Assembly (NCBI GenBank): GCA_028711925.1
Contig: JAQTRH010000057.1
Location: forward strand, 1-6,392
Direction of reading: 5' to 3'
DNA length: 6,392 bases
Source: Candidatus Nanoarchaeia archaeon
GTDB lineage: Archaea > Nanobdellota > Nanobdellia > Woesearchaeales > CG1-02-33-12
A program made the position numbers and the translations under genes. Shown one piece after another: positions 1 through 5,758 of this stretch. Positions within the stretch are counted from its first letter, which is position 1, and each line of letters starts with the position of its first letter. The notes below the pieces were generated by a model. It worked only from the letters and a program-made list of their open reading frames with translations, did no database searches and was not told the origin of the DNA.

Positions 1-248
1 ACTTTTATGAATCAGGGAAAATAACAGCTGCAATCTGCATAGCTCCAGTTATACTTGCAAATGCAGGTGTTTTAGACGGAAAAAAAGCAACAGTTTTCCC
101 ATCAGGAAAAGATGATATTATGGTAAGAGGAGCTGATTACACAGGAGAGCAGGTTACGCAGGATGGAAAGGTTATAACTGCAAACGGTCCTGCCGCTGCA
201 AGAAGCTTTGGAGAGGCAATCGTAAAAGAGCTTTCAAGAGGGAGATAA
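1..248 (+). CDS. DJ-1/PfpI-family protein, C-terminal part (5' end outside window)
   Basis: The frame that starts at base 3 is open from the window edge to a TAA at 246-248 and encodes the last 81 residues. It contains the nucleophile-elbow motif AAICIAP, with the Cys codon at 36-38, followed by an LANAGVLDGKKAT segment and a C-terminal DGKVITANGPAAARSFG segment ending in an amphipathic helix. This order (elbow Cys, 'VLDGKKAT', 'G-P-x-x-x-x-x-F') is typical of the DJ-1/ThiJ/PfpI superfamily. The residue after the Cys is Ile, not the His of PfpI-type proteases, so the DJ-1/YajL branch (redox sensing, chaperone, glyoxalase III or deglycase activities reported in the family) is the better match. 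Exact activity cannot be assigned from a fragment. The stop codon is one base from the next ATG, so the two genes are very probably one transcript. Confidence 0.88.
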   Translation, partial: FYESGKITAAICIAPVILANAGVLDGKKATVFPSGKDDIMVRGADYTGEQVTQDGKVITANGPAAARSFGEAIVKELSRGR

Positions 249-249
249 G

Positions 250-885
250 ATGCTGTTAGGAAAAACAAAAATTGAATGGCTTGGACATGCAGGCTTCAAG
301 ATAAAAAATGGAAAAATTATTTACATTGACCCTTATAATATTCCACCAGAGGAAAAGGCAGACATTATTTTGATTACGCATGGGCACTACGACCATTGCA
401 GTGTTGATGACATAAAAAATTTGATTAAGGAAGATACATTTGTTTTAGCTACAACAGACTGCTCAAGCAAGCTTTCTAATCTTCAGGGAATCAAAGTGCA
501 GCCTGTAAAGCCAGGAAAGAAGTTTGAGGTTATGGGATTAAAGATAGAGACAGTTCCAGCTTATAATATAAACAAGAACTTTCATGAAAAGATAAATGAA
601 TGGGTTGGGTATATCATTGAAATTGACGGCAAGAGAATTTATCATGCTGGTGATACTGACTTTATTCCAGAGATGAAAGAAATAAAGAATATTGATGTTG
701 CATTGCTTCCTGTGGGTGGAACTTATACAATGGATGCAAAAGAGGCAGCAAATGCAGCTAATACAATATGGCCAAAGGTAGCAGTTCCTATGCACTATGC
801 AAGTATAATTGGCTCAGAGCAGGATGCAAAAAAATTCAAAGAATTGTGCGATTGCGAAGTTGAGATAATGGAACAAAACCAATAA
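250..885 (+). CDS. UPF0173-type metal-dependent hydrolase (metallo-beta-lactamase fold, UlaG-like)
   Basis: A 211-residue cytoplasmic protein with no signal peptide or membrane segment. The metal-binding signature HxHxDH is intact as H44-x-H46-x-D48-H49 in 'LITHGHYDH'. Later family landmarks are GDTD (D135, the expected bridging ligand) and PMHY (H182). H112 in 'NFHEK' is a possible further ligand, but I cannot place it with confidence. The length and the opening 'IEWLGHAGF' segment match COG2220/UPF0173, relatives of the L-ascorbate-6-phosphate lactonase UlaG; most members have unknown substrates. A purine-rich Shine-Dalgarno sequence (GGAG at 241-244) lies inside the end of the upstream DJ-1 gene, five bases before the ATG, supporting this start and translational coupling. 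The family call is firm. The substrate is unknown; a lactone, a phosphorylated sugar derivative or a reactive carbonyl adduct are only guesses from the neighbour. Confidence 0.93.
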   Translation: MLLGKTKIEWLGHAGFKIKNGKIIYIDPYNIPPEEKADIILITHGHYDHCSVDDIKNLIKEDTFVLATTDCSSKLSNLQGIKVQPVKPGKKFEVMGLKIETVPAYNINKNFHEKINEWVGYIIEIDGKRIYHAGDTDFIPEMKEIKNIDVALLPVGGTYTMDAKEAANAANTIWPKVAVPMHYASIIGSEQDAKKFKELCDCEVEIMEQNQ

Positions 886-894
886 TTTATATAT

Positions 895-904
895 TTCTTT
901 TTTA
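895..904 (+). terminator. Oligo-T terminator after the MBL gene
   Basis: The T-rich run TTCTTTTTTA starts 10 bases after the TAA of the hydrolase gene. It has no preceding GC-rich hairpin, which fits archaeal intrinsic termination on a T-tract. It lies in the short gap between two convergent genes. I see no comparable T-tract reading the other way for the minus-strand regulator gene. Confidence 0.45.
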
Positions 905-943
905 GGTAATAATTCTCTTATAACATTATATCATTACTTTAGT

Positions 944-1642
944 TTATTTATTTAGTATTATTATATTTCCTTTGCCTCTTTTTATCTTTTTTATCTTGTT
1001 TTCGTTTTCAAGCTCTGTCAGGATTAAACTTATCGAGGCCTCTGACATTGAAAAGTTTTTCCTTATCTCCCTTTGGGTTACTCGGCCTTGGTTTTGCTTT
1101 ATGAACTCATAAATCTTATTTTTTGGGTCTTCTTCCTCAGGCAGTTTTTGTTCTTTTTTTGGCTTTTTTTTGGTTTTCATTAGAAAAACAATAATTCCAG
1201 TTAATAAAACAATCCCAATTATTAAATAAAGCCATGTAAAATTTTCTTGTTTTTCTTCATCTTCATAAGGATTTTCAACCTCTATTTCCTCGCCCAGTAA
1301 TAAAAGCTCGTTTTCTTCTGACAAATCTGGAAAAAGCAGAAGGTCAAGCACATATCTTCCTTTGTCAACTATTATTATTTCTTCTTCAGCTGAATAGACA
1401 TTGTGGTTGCTTGTGTAAACCGCTTCTATTAAATACTCACCAACAGGAAGTTCAAAGGAATAATCGCCATCCTTGGAAACTATTGCCTGCTTTGTCGTTG
1501 AGTTAACTTCTATTATTGCCCCCTTGGCAGGATTTAAAGACATGTCATATACTGTGCCGTATATCTCAGCAGCATTAATAGATGGAACTAATATTACAAT
1601 AAATAGCGAGAACAATAGAATCAAGCACCTCTTTTTTCCCAT
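944..1642 (-). CDS. Transmembrane one-component regulator: exported beta-sandwich domain, one TM helix, cytoplasmic winged helix
   Basis: A 232-residue protein. Residues 1-24 form a signal peptide (MGKKR, hydrophobic core, INAAE). Residues 26-76 have the pattern of a carboxypeptidase regulatory-like (CarboxypepD_reg/PEGA-like) beta-sandwich: 'GTVYD', 'GAIIEV', 'DGDYSFELPVGEY'. An acidic linker (about 105-134) leads to a single TM helix at 137-155, followed by a positive stop-transfer stretch KTKKKPKK (156-163). Residues 174-232 form a winged helix-turn-helix: 'KIYEFIKQNQGRVTQREI', then a recognition-helix region 'SMSEASISLILTELE', then a basic wing 'KIKKIKRGKGN'. The predicted topology is sensor domain outside, DNA-binding domain inside. 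This is the architecture of archaeal predicted membrane-associated regulators such as COG2512. It is divergent from the exported-protein genes at 1838 and 2616, which are its likeliest targets, along with itself. The ATG (1640-1642) has no clear Shine-Dalgarno sequence and sits about 25 bases from a TATA box, suggesting leaderless translation. The ligand is unknown. Confidence 0.85.
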   Translation of the reverse strand: MGKKRCLILLFSLFIVILVPSINAAEIYGTVYDMSLNPAKGAIIEVNSTTKQAIVSKDGDYSFELPVGEYLIEAVYTSNHNVYSAEEEIIIVDKGRYVLDLLLFPDLSEENELLLLGEEIEVENPYEDEEKQENFTWLYLIIGIVLLTGIIVFLMKTKKKPKKEQKLPEEEDPKNKIYEFIKQNQGRVTQREIRKNFSMSEASISLILTELENENKIKKIKRGKGNIIILNK

Positions 1643-1662
1643 AATATCAACTTATTCTGCCA

Positions 1663-1670
1663 GATATAAA
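1663..1670 (-). promoter_or_regulatory. TATA box of the transmembrane regulator gene
   Basis: Read on the minus strand this is TTTATATC, one mismatch from the archaeal TTTAWATA consensus, preceded by further Ts. Its centre is about 24-25 bases upstream of the ATG, close to the TATA-to-start-site distance usual in archaea. The transcript would therefore begin at or next to the start codon, in agreement with the missing Shine-Dalgarno sequence. Confidence 0.55.
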
Positions 1671-1712
1671 AAACTTTCTGTGTTTTTACACTTTAATGAA
1701 TTATGCTGTTTT

Positions 1713-1783
1713 AAAGCTTATTAAAGCATTCTAAAGCATTCTCAGTTATTTTTAACACTTAATTTTAAAGCATAAAAAAGCAT
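1713..1783 (+). promoter_or_regulatory. Phased AAAGCAT direct-repeat array (candidate operator) in the divergent promoter region
   Basis: Copies start at 1713 (AAAGCTT, variant), 1723 (AAAGCAT), 1733 (AAAGCAT), 1767 (AAAGCAT) and 1777 (AAAGCAT). The first three are exactly 10 bp apart, as are the last two, so copies within each cluster face the same side of the DNA helix. The last copy ends one base before the TATA box at 1785. A shorter AAGCAT lies at 1817-1822, and a reversed copy (ATGCT) at 1703-1707. A second imperfect direct repeat overlaps the region: TTTTTACACTTTAA (1683-1696) and TTTTTAACACTTAA (1749-1762). The position upstream of two divergent promoters fits binding sites for a cooperative regulator. 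The wHTH protein encoded next to it is the obvious candidate, by inference only. Confidence 0.6.
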
Positions 1784-1784
1784 G

Positions 1785-1792
1785 TTTATAAA
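1785..1792 (+). promoter_or_regulatory. TATA box for the exported-protein genes
   Basis: TTTATAAA closely matches the archaeal TATA consensus. A start site 25-27 bases beyond its centre would fall near 1814, giving a leader of roughly 24 bases that includes the GGAGG Shine-Dalgarno sequence. It directly follows the last AAAGCAT repeat, so a factor bound there would touch or compete with TFB/TBP. Confidence 0.7.
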
Positions 1793-1825
1793 TTAAAAAT
1801 ACAATATTCTCTTATTAAGCATATT

Positions 1826-1830
1826 GGAGG
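1826..1830 (+). promoter_or_regulatory. Shine-Dalgarno GGAGG that fixes the start of the Gln-rich protein
   Basis: A GGAGG lies seven bases before the ATG at 1838, an ideal spacing. An in-frame TTG at 1832 would be only one base away and is therefore unlikely to be used. The downstream paralogous signal peptide also begins at the equivalent ATG (MKNKI), confirming 1838. Confidence 0.8.
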
Positions 1831-1837
1831 TTTGAAA

Positions 1838-1886
1838 ATGAAAAACAAAATAGTATTTTTTATGACAGCATTGCTTTTGCTAAGCA
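1838..1886 (+). repeat. Duplicated signal-peptide coding segment, copy 1
   Basis: These 49 bases match 2616-2664 at all but two positions (codon 6 GTA versus GCA, codon 15 CTA versus TTA). The match begins exactly at the ATG and stops at codon 17; only the AFA cleavage motif is shared after that. Confidence 0.85.
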
Positions 1887-2569
1887 TCGCAAAGACAGCT
1901 TTTGCTGCACAAGGAGAATCTGGCAACCAGGATGTTGTTGTAACTTCTGGAGCAGGGGTAATTGGAGAGGATAATCCTCAGGTTCAGCAGCAGGTTAATG
2001 AAGAACAGCAGACACAAAATCAAGATGAAGACACGCAAATAATGATTCAGCAAAACCAGCAGATAAGAGCACAGACAAAATCTCAGCTTAGCGAAATGAT
2101 TCAGCAAAAGCAACAGAGCATGAATCAGGAACTTGAGCAAAAAAGTGAGAAAGAGCAGAAGGTTTACCAAAACCAAAATCAGGTTAGATTAGCAGTACAT
2201 TCGCTTCTTGCAATGGAAGATTTAGTTGGAGGTATTGGAAAAAATGTTTCACAGATTGCACGTCAGTTTAATAATTCTGTTCAGGCAACAATAAGAGCAG
2301 AGGAAAAAATACAAACAAAAAGTGCATTTGCAAGATTTTTTTCAGGTGGGGATTCAGAATCAGCAGAAGAGATTGAAGAGCAAGTAATGCAAAATAAGCA
2401 AAGAATACAAGAACTAAAACAGCTTCATGAGCAATGTGATTGTGATGAGGATGTTAAAGCAATGATGCAGGAGCAGATACAGAAAATGGAAAATGAGCAA
2501 AATAGACTGCAAGAACTTGCGCAAAAAGAAAAGAAAAGCAAGGGATTATTTGGATGGCTTTGGAAATAA
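1838..2569 (+). CDS. Exported Gln-rich helical protein of unknown function
   Basis: A 243-residue protein. A Sec-type signal peptide covers residues 1-23 (MKNKI, hydrophobic core, TAFA then AQG), with likely cleavage after Ala23. Residues 48-115 are strongly Gln-rich (25 of 68 residues) and look helical or coiled-coil. Residues 115-168 form a less repetitive segment (VRLAVHSLLAMEDLVGGIG, then 'ARQFNNSVQATIRAEEKIQ' and 'ARFFSGG') that looks like the conserved core. Residues 174-233 are a second coiled coil with a Cys pair, C200-x-C202, in 'QCDCDED'. The protein ends in the aromatic, basic stretch KGLFGWLWK, which might touch a membrane. There is no TM anchor or lipobox. From memory, similar secreted proteins with a 'VRLAVH...' core and a 'GLFGW' end occur as hypothetical proteins in methanogens and other archaea; I cannot check this. 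It is followed 46 bp later by another exported gene with an almost identical signal-peptide sequence. Confidence 0.85.
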   Translation: MKNKIVFFMTALLLLSIAKTAFAAQGESGNQDVVVTSGAGVIGEDNPQVQQQVNEEQQTQNQDEDTQIMIQQNQQIRAQTKSQLSEMIQQKQQSMNQELEQKSEKEQKVYQNQNQVRLAVHSLLAMEDLVGGIGKNVSQIARQFNNSVQATIRAEEKIQTKSAFARFFSGGDSESAEEIEEQVMQNKQRIQELKQLHEQCDCDEDVKAMMQEQIQKMENEQNRLQELAQKEKKSKGLFGWLWK

Positions 2570-2573
2570 GCCA

Positions 2574-2590
2574 TTTATTTTTATTTAATT
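2574..2590 (+). terminator. T-rich spacer between the two exported-protein genes (possible weak terminator)
   Basis: The 46-base gap contains TTATTTTTATTTAATT with a run of five Ts. It could cause partial termination after the first gene. It also resembles a TATA element, but a promoter centred here would start transcription around 2613 and remove the Shine-Dalgarno sequence at 2602-2608. Read-through from the upstream promoter is therefore the better explanation for expression of the second gene. Confidence 0.3.
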
Positions 2591-2601
2591 AAACAAAATT
2601 T

Positions 2602-2608
2602 GGGGGAG
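2602..2608 (+). promoter_or_regulatory. Shine-Dalgarno site of the acidic-tail protein
   Basis: GGGGGAG, with its GGAG core at 2605-2608, lies seven bases before the ATG at 2616. A strong internal ribosome-binding site argues for a leadered, probably polycistronic, message. Confidence 0.65.
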
Positions 2609-2615
2609 ACATAAA

Positions 2616-2664
2616 ATGAAAAACAAAATAGCATTTTTTATGACAGCATTGCTTTTGTTAAGCA
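2616..2664 (+). repeat. Duplicated signal-peptide coding segment, copy 2
   Basis: Partner of 1838-1886: 47 of 49 bases are identical, starting at the ATG. Both differences fall inside the hydrophobic leader; one is silent (Leu15) and one conservative (Val6 to Ala6). Confidence 0.85.
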
Positions 2665-4013
2665 CTATGCCTATGGCCTTTGCGCAGAATGGCAATACAG
2701 AAGTAAAAGGAAATCCAAATGGAGGAATGTCAAATATATCTCCAAGACAGGTTATTCCGCAGACAGTGCTTGAAAAAACAGAAGAATGGAGAATAAAAAA
2801 GACAGAGCAAATCACAGAAAAAGTTGAATCTGCAGGAGATTTTATGGGTAGCCTTTCAGAAGAACAATCAAAGGTATTTCTGCATCTCTCAAGAGCGCAG
2901 CAAAACCGCTTAATTGAGATGGACAAAGAAGATGCATTACAAACCATGAATAATCTTAGGCTGAGGACAGTAAACAATGATAATGCGTTTAAAAAAAGAG
3001 AAATAGCCCAAGAAAAGATAGAAAATACAGAAAAAAATTATTTGAAAGCAAAGCAGAACTACCTTAAATCACTTAATTCTTACAAGGAAGCAAAATCTAA
3101 TTTTATAGATGTTAAAAATAGGATTAAGGAATGCAAAGATGAGGACAGTGAAGAATGCAATAAGCTAGAAGAAAGTGCAATAAACCATTCAAAAGATATG
3201 ATAATGAACAGCGCTAACATGATAATTGAGCATCTTAATAAAATAAAGGAAAAGGTTATTTCATCAGAAACAATTGATGAGGAAAGGGCAGAAGAAATAA
3301 CTTCGGAGATTGAGGGGTATATCTCAGAAATTGAGGACATAGTTGAAGATGCTGAATCAGCTGAAACAAAAGAAGAGATAAAACAAGCTGCAAGCTTGCT
3401 TTCAAAGCTTTGGATAAGAATAAGAAACAGAGAAAGGTTACATTCAGCAGCTGTTGTTGAATCCAGAGTTTGGGTAATAATAAAGAGAAGCGAGCATCTT
3501 GAAGAAAGACTGGAATTGACTTTGGCAAGAATGGAAGAGCAGGGCTTGGATGTTTCTGAAATTGACAGCAAAATAACAGAATTCAGCGAAAAGATACAGC
3601 AGGCAAAAGACAAATATCAGAAAGCCCAGGATTTAATAGACAACGAATATTTTGGTGATGACAAAGAAACATTAAAGTCAACGGTTGATGAGGCAAAAGA
3701 GCTTATTAATGAGGCTCATGAGCTGCTTAAGGAAGCGCATGAAATTCTTGTTGATATAGTAAGAGAAATCAGGTTAGCAGGCGGCGAAATAGAGCCAGAA
3801 GACGATGATGAAGAATACGAAATAGTTGAAGAAGATAATGATGACAACGAGGAAGAGGAAGAAGAATTAGAAGACAATGAAGAAGAAGACGAAGATAATG
3901 ATGACAACGAGGAAGAGGAAGAAGAATTAGAAGATGATGATGAGCAGGAAGATGACCAAGAAGAAGACGATGAAGAGCAAGAAAACAATGAAGGGAACAA
4001 CACAACAGTTTAA
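2616..4013 (+). CDS. Exported coiled-coil protein with a highly acidic repetitive C-terminal tail
   Basis: A 465-residue protein of unknown function. The signal peptide (residues 1-23, MKNKI to MAFA, then QNGN) is nearly the same as in the gene at 1838. A short loop is followed by 'SEEQSKVFLHLSRAQQNRLIEMDKEDALQTM' around 80-112. Long charged helices follow, about 120-260 and 265-390, with heptad-like Leu/Ile/Ala spacing typical of coiled coils. The only cysteines are C173 and C181 (C-x7-C), which may form a disulfide outside the cell. Residues 393-465 form a tail with 51 Asp/Glu of 73, containing a duplicated 20-residue unit (406-425 and 426-445). No TM helix, lipobox or sorting signal is visible at the C-terminus, so the protein is secreted or held peripherally. 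From memory, related 'LHLSRA' coiled-coil proteins occur as hypotheticals in DPANN genomes. The tail could bind divalent cations or a basic partner; that is inference. It is probably co-transcribed with the gene at 1838. Confidence 0.85.
   Translation: MKNKIAFFMTALLLLSTMPMAFAQNGNTEVKGNPNGGMSNISPRQVIPQTVLEKTEEWRIKKTEQITEKVESAGDFMGSLSEEQSKVFLHLSRAQQNRLIEMDKEDALQTMNNLRLRTVNNDNAFKKREIAQEKIENTEKNYLKAKQNYLKSLNSYKEAKSNFIDVKNRIKECKDEDSEECNKLEESAINHSKDMIMNSANMIIEHLNKIKEKVISSETIDEERAEEITSEIEGYISEIEDIVEDAESAETKEEIKQAASLLSKLWIRIRNRERLHSAAVVESRVWVIIKRSEHLEERLELTLARMEEQGLDVSEIDSKITEFSEKIQQAKDKYQKAQDLIDNEYFGDDKETLKSTVDEAKELINEAHELLKEAHEILVDIVREIRLAGGEIEPEDDDEEYEIVEEDNDDNEEEEEELEDNEEEDEDNDDNEEEEEELEDDDEQEDDQEEDDEEQENNEGNNTTV
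3831..3940 (+). repeat. In-frame 60-bp tandem repeat encoding an acidic 20-residue unit
   Basis: Bases 3831-3874 are repeated exactly at 3891-3934, a 44-bp perfect match with a 60-bp period. The period is a multiple of three, so the repeat adds 20 residues (EDNDDNEEEEEELED then a variable end) without shifting the frame. Flanking codons are also GAA/GAT/GAC, so slippage or unequal crossing-over in low-complexity DNA is the likely origin. Copy number may vary between strains. Confidence 0.9.
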
Positions 4014-4014
4014 A

Positions 4015-4036
4015 TTTATCTTTTTTTATTTTATTT
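4015..4036 (+). terminator. T-tract terminator of the exported-protein operon
   Basis: A run of seven Ts (4021-4027), followed by ATTTTATTT, begins a few bases after the TAA at 4011-4013. It fills the gap to the stop of the convergent transporter gene. It has no hairpin and fits archaeal T-rich termination. Confidence 0.55.
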
Positions 4037-5642
4037 AAAACCCTGCAATAACTGCATTGCCAATGTTAGTTGCATGGTCGCTTATTCTTTCTAAATTTCT
4101 TAAGGTATCAACAAATATTATCCCTGATGAAGGATTGCAAATCTTTTTTCTTAATCTTTTTATATGGTTTTCCTCAAAATGTTTTTCTTTTTTATCCACT
4201 TCATCTTCTATTTCGTCAATTTCCTCTGCAATATTTTTGTCATCATCTTTCAATGCAATTACTGCTTTTTCATAAACCTTTTCAACTTTTTCAAACATTT
4301 CTTTAAGCTCATCCATAGCATATTTAGAGAATTTCAGCTTTTCTTTTTTCTTCCTTTCAAAAAGCTCAACGATATTATTTGCATGATCTCCTACCCTTTC
4401 AATATCGCTTATGCCATGAGATAGAATAGCTAGTTTTTTTGCATCTTTCTTGTTTAGGGGTTTTTGAGATATTTCTTCAAGATAGTCATTTAATGCTCTA
4501 AAGATTTCATCAACAGCTTCTTCCTTTTTGATTACTACATTAGCTAATTCTTTATTGTCTTCAAGAAAAGCTCTTTTGCTTTCATTTAACATGGATTTCG
4601 TTATCATTGCCATTCTTATTGTTTCCTTTCCTGCCTGTGATAATGCTATTGAGGGTGTATTCAAAAGCCTTTTTTCTAAAAATTTGGTTCCATTATAGAT
4701 TTTTATGTCTTTTCCAGGTATTATTTTTTTTACAATTTTAATTAAGATGAATATTAAGGGAAGGATGAGGAGAGTTGTGGAAACGTTAAACAATGTATGC
4801 GCATTTGCTATCTGTCTTGGAAGGTTAGTTGAAGTGAGTGAAACTAAATTTATAAAAGGAGAAATAAATGGAATGAAAATAATAGCACCAAAAATATTAA
4901 AGAAAAGATGTATAAGTGCAGCCCTTTTTGATGATATTGAAGAGCCGATTGAAGCAATCAATACTGTTACGCATGTTCCGATATTTGCTCCTATCATAAT
5001 GGCAATGGCTGCCCTAAGGTCTATTATATTTTCCATGCCCATTGCAATAACTAAACCAGATGTTGCAGAGCTGCTTTGTATTATACCTGTGAAAATTGCT
5101 CCTGCCAAAACACCAAGGATAGGTGTATTTGAAAAATTTTTTATCATATTCAGGAAAAAAGCACTTTCACCCAATGGCCTCGCACCTTCTGACATAAGAT
5201 TCATACCAAGGAAAAGAATTCCAAATCCAAGCAGAATCTGTCCAAGATAATGTGTTTTTCTGTTTTTTGCAGTTAAAAACAGCAAAACACCCAATGCAAT
5301 TACAGGCAAAGCATATTTTCCTATTTTAAAGGCAATTAATTGCGCGGTTATAGTTGTTCCGATATTGCTGCCTATTATAACACCAACAGAGCTCTCCAAT
5401 GTCATTAAACCAGCATTAATCAATCCAACTAATGTTACAGTCGTTATGCTGCTGCTTTGTATTATAGCAGTTATTAATGCTCCTCCAAATACTCCCTTTA
5501 TCGGCCTGTCAGTGAGCTTTTCAAGTATTGTCTTCAGCTTTTTACCCGCGGCTTTCTGGAGCCCTTCACTTAAAAGCAATATGCCATAAAGAAATAATGC
5601 AAGCCCTCCAAAGATCCCAAATACAATCGTCAAAGTATCCAT
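4035..5642 (-). CDS. Na+/phosphate cotransporter with C-terminal PhoU domain
   Basis: A 535-residue integral membrane protein of the NptA/YjbB-like Na/Pi cotransporter family (Na_Pi_cotrans, PF02690), predicted to couple sodium entry to inorganic phosphate transport. The inverted-repeat transporter domain shows both QSSS signatures: Q62-SSS in 'TAIIQSSSITT' and Q189-SSS in 'TGIIQSSSATS'. Each is followed by its GxNIGT motif (GSNIGTT 91-97, GANIGTC 218-224), and the AHTLFN motif is at 281-286. About eight hydrophobic segments lie between residues 5 and 305. After a linker, residues about 340-535 form a PhoU-like helical domain with two ERxxDHAxNI motifs (E415-I424 and E518-I527), the metal-binding and phosphate-signalling signature. 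No PstSCAB genes are nearby, so this may be a stand-alone, self-regulated phosphate system. The length is normal and complete. The ATG at 5640-5642 follows a GGGG (5647-5650) and a TATA box 33 bases upstream. Confidence 0.95.
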   Translation of the reverse strand: MDTLTIVFGIFGGLALFLYGILLLSEGLQKAAGKKLKTILEKLTDRPIKGVFGGALITAIIQSSSITTVTLVGLINAGLMTLESSVGVIIGSNIGTTITAQLIAFKIGKYALPVIALGVLLFLTAKNRKTHYLGQILLGFGILFLGMNLMSEGARPLGESAFFLNMIKNFSNTPILGVLAGAIFTGIIQSSSATSGLVIAMGMENIIDLRAAIAIMIGANIGTCVTVLIASIGSSISSKRAALIHLFFNIFGAIIFIPFISPFINLVSLTSTNLPRQIANAHTLFNVSTTLLILPLIFILIKIVKKIIPGKDIKIYNGTKFLEKRLLNTPSIALSQAGKETIRMAMITKSMLNESKRAFLEDNKELANVVIKKEEAVDEIFRALNDYLEEISQKPLNKKDAKKLAILSHGISDIERVGDHANNIVELFERKKKEKLKFSKYAMDELKEMFEKVEKVYEKAVIALKDDDKNIAEEIDEIEDEVDKKEKHFEENHIKRLRKKICNPSSGIIFVDTLRNLERISDHATNIGNAVIAGF

Positions 5643-5671
5643 CTAACCCCTTAATAAGACTCATCAAACAA

Positions 5672-5679
5672 TATTTAAG
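5672..5679 (-). promoter_or_regulatory. TATA box of the phosphate cotransporter gene
   Basis: On the minus strand this reads CTTAAATA, one mismatch from TTTAWATA. Its centre is 33 bases upstream of the ATG, giving a predicted leader of only about six bases, so translation would be nearly leaderless. Confidence 0.45.
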
Positions 5680-5686
5680 TTTTATT

Positions 5687-5723
5687 ATAGTTTAATAGAT
5701 ATTATTTTTTACCAGTAAACTAT
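5687..5723. promoter_or_regulatory. Inverted repeat ATAGTTTA-N21-TAAACTAT between divergent promoters
   Basis: Two perfect 8-bp arms (5687-5694 and 5716-5723) are separated by 21 bp. They lie upstream of the cotransporter TATA box, and the right arm overlaps the candidate TATA box of the lipoprotein gene. It could be an operator shared by both genes. The DNA here is so AT-rich that arms of this length may arise by chance. Confidence 0.25.
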
Positions 5724-5728
5724 TTAAA
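5721..5728 (+). promoter_or_regulatory. Candidate TATA box of the small lipoprotein gene
   Basis: TATTTAAA lies about 39 bases before the ATG at 5764. It would place the start site near 5751, leaving the AGGTGG ribosome site inside a very short leader. An alternative AT-rich element at 5691-5698 (TTTAATAG) would give a longer leader. I cannot decide between them. Confidence 0.4.
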
Positions 5729-5748
5729 GAAGTTTCTTATTCTGCTTA

Positions 5749-5758
5749 GGAGAGGTGG
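5749..5758 (+). promoter_or_regulatory. Shine-Dalgarno GGAGAGGTGG deciding the lipoprotein start
   Basis: This purine-rich stretch ends five bases before the ATG at 5764 and includes AGGTG, complementary to the archaeal 16S tail. An in-frame GTG at 5755 lies inside it and would lack a ribosome site, so ATG 5764 is chosen. Confidence 0.65.

Noticed and set aside
886..893. Perfect TTTATATA box directly after the MBL gene stop codon
   Set aside because: No plus-strand gene or RNA follows; the next gene is convergent. In AT-rich spacer DNA this match is expected by chance and may simply be part of the T-rich end of the transcript.
1832..1837. Upstream TTG start for the Gln-rich exported protein
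   Set aside because: Only one base from the GGAGG; the ATG at 1838 has ideal spacing and matches the start of the second exported protein.
1643..1837. Possible small RNA or riboswitch in the 195-base divergent region
   Set aside because: The sequence is explained by two TATA boxes and repeats; it is very AT-rich and I see no stable paired structure.
3831..3940. Regularly spaced direct repeats that might suggest a CRISPR array
   Set aside because: Two copies only, in frame within an acidic coding region, with no unique spacers.
3716..4005. Long antisense open frames rich in Ser, Leu or His opposite the acidic tail
   Set aside because: They are the mirror of GAA/GAT codon runs, with no ribosome site or sensible protein composition.
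4705..5250. Long plus-strand open frame opposite the phosphate cotransporter
   Set aside because: The minus strand encodes a full-length, motif-complete transporter; the plus-strand frame has no recognisable domain or ribosome site.
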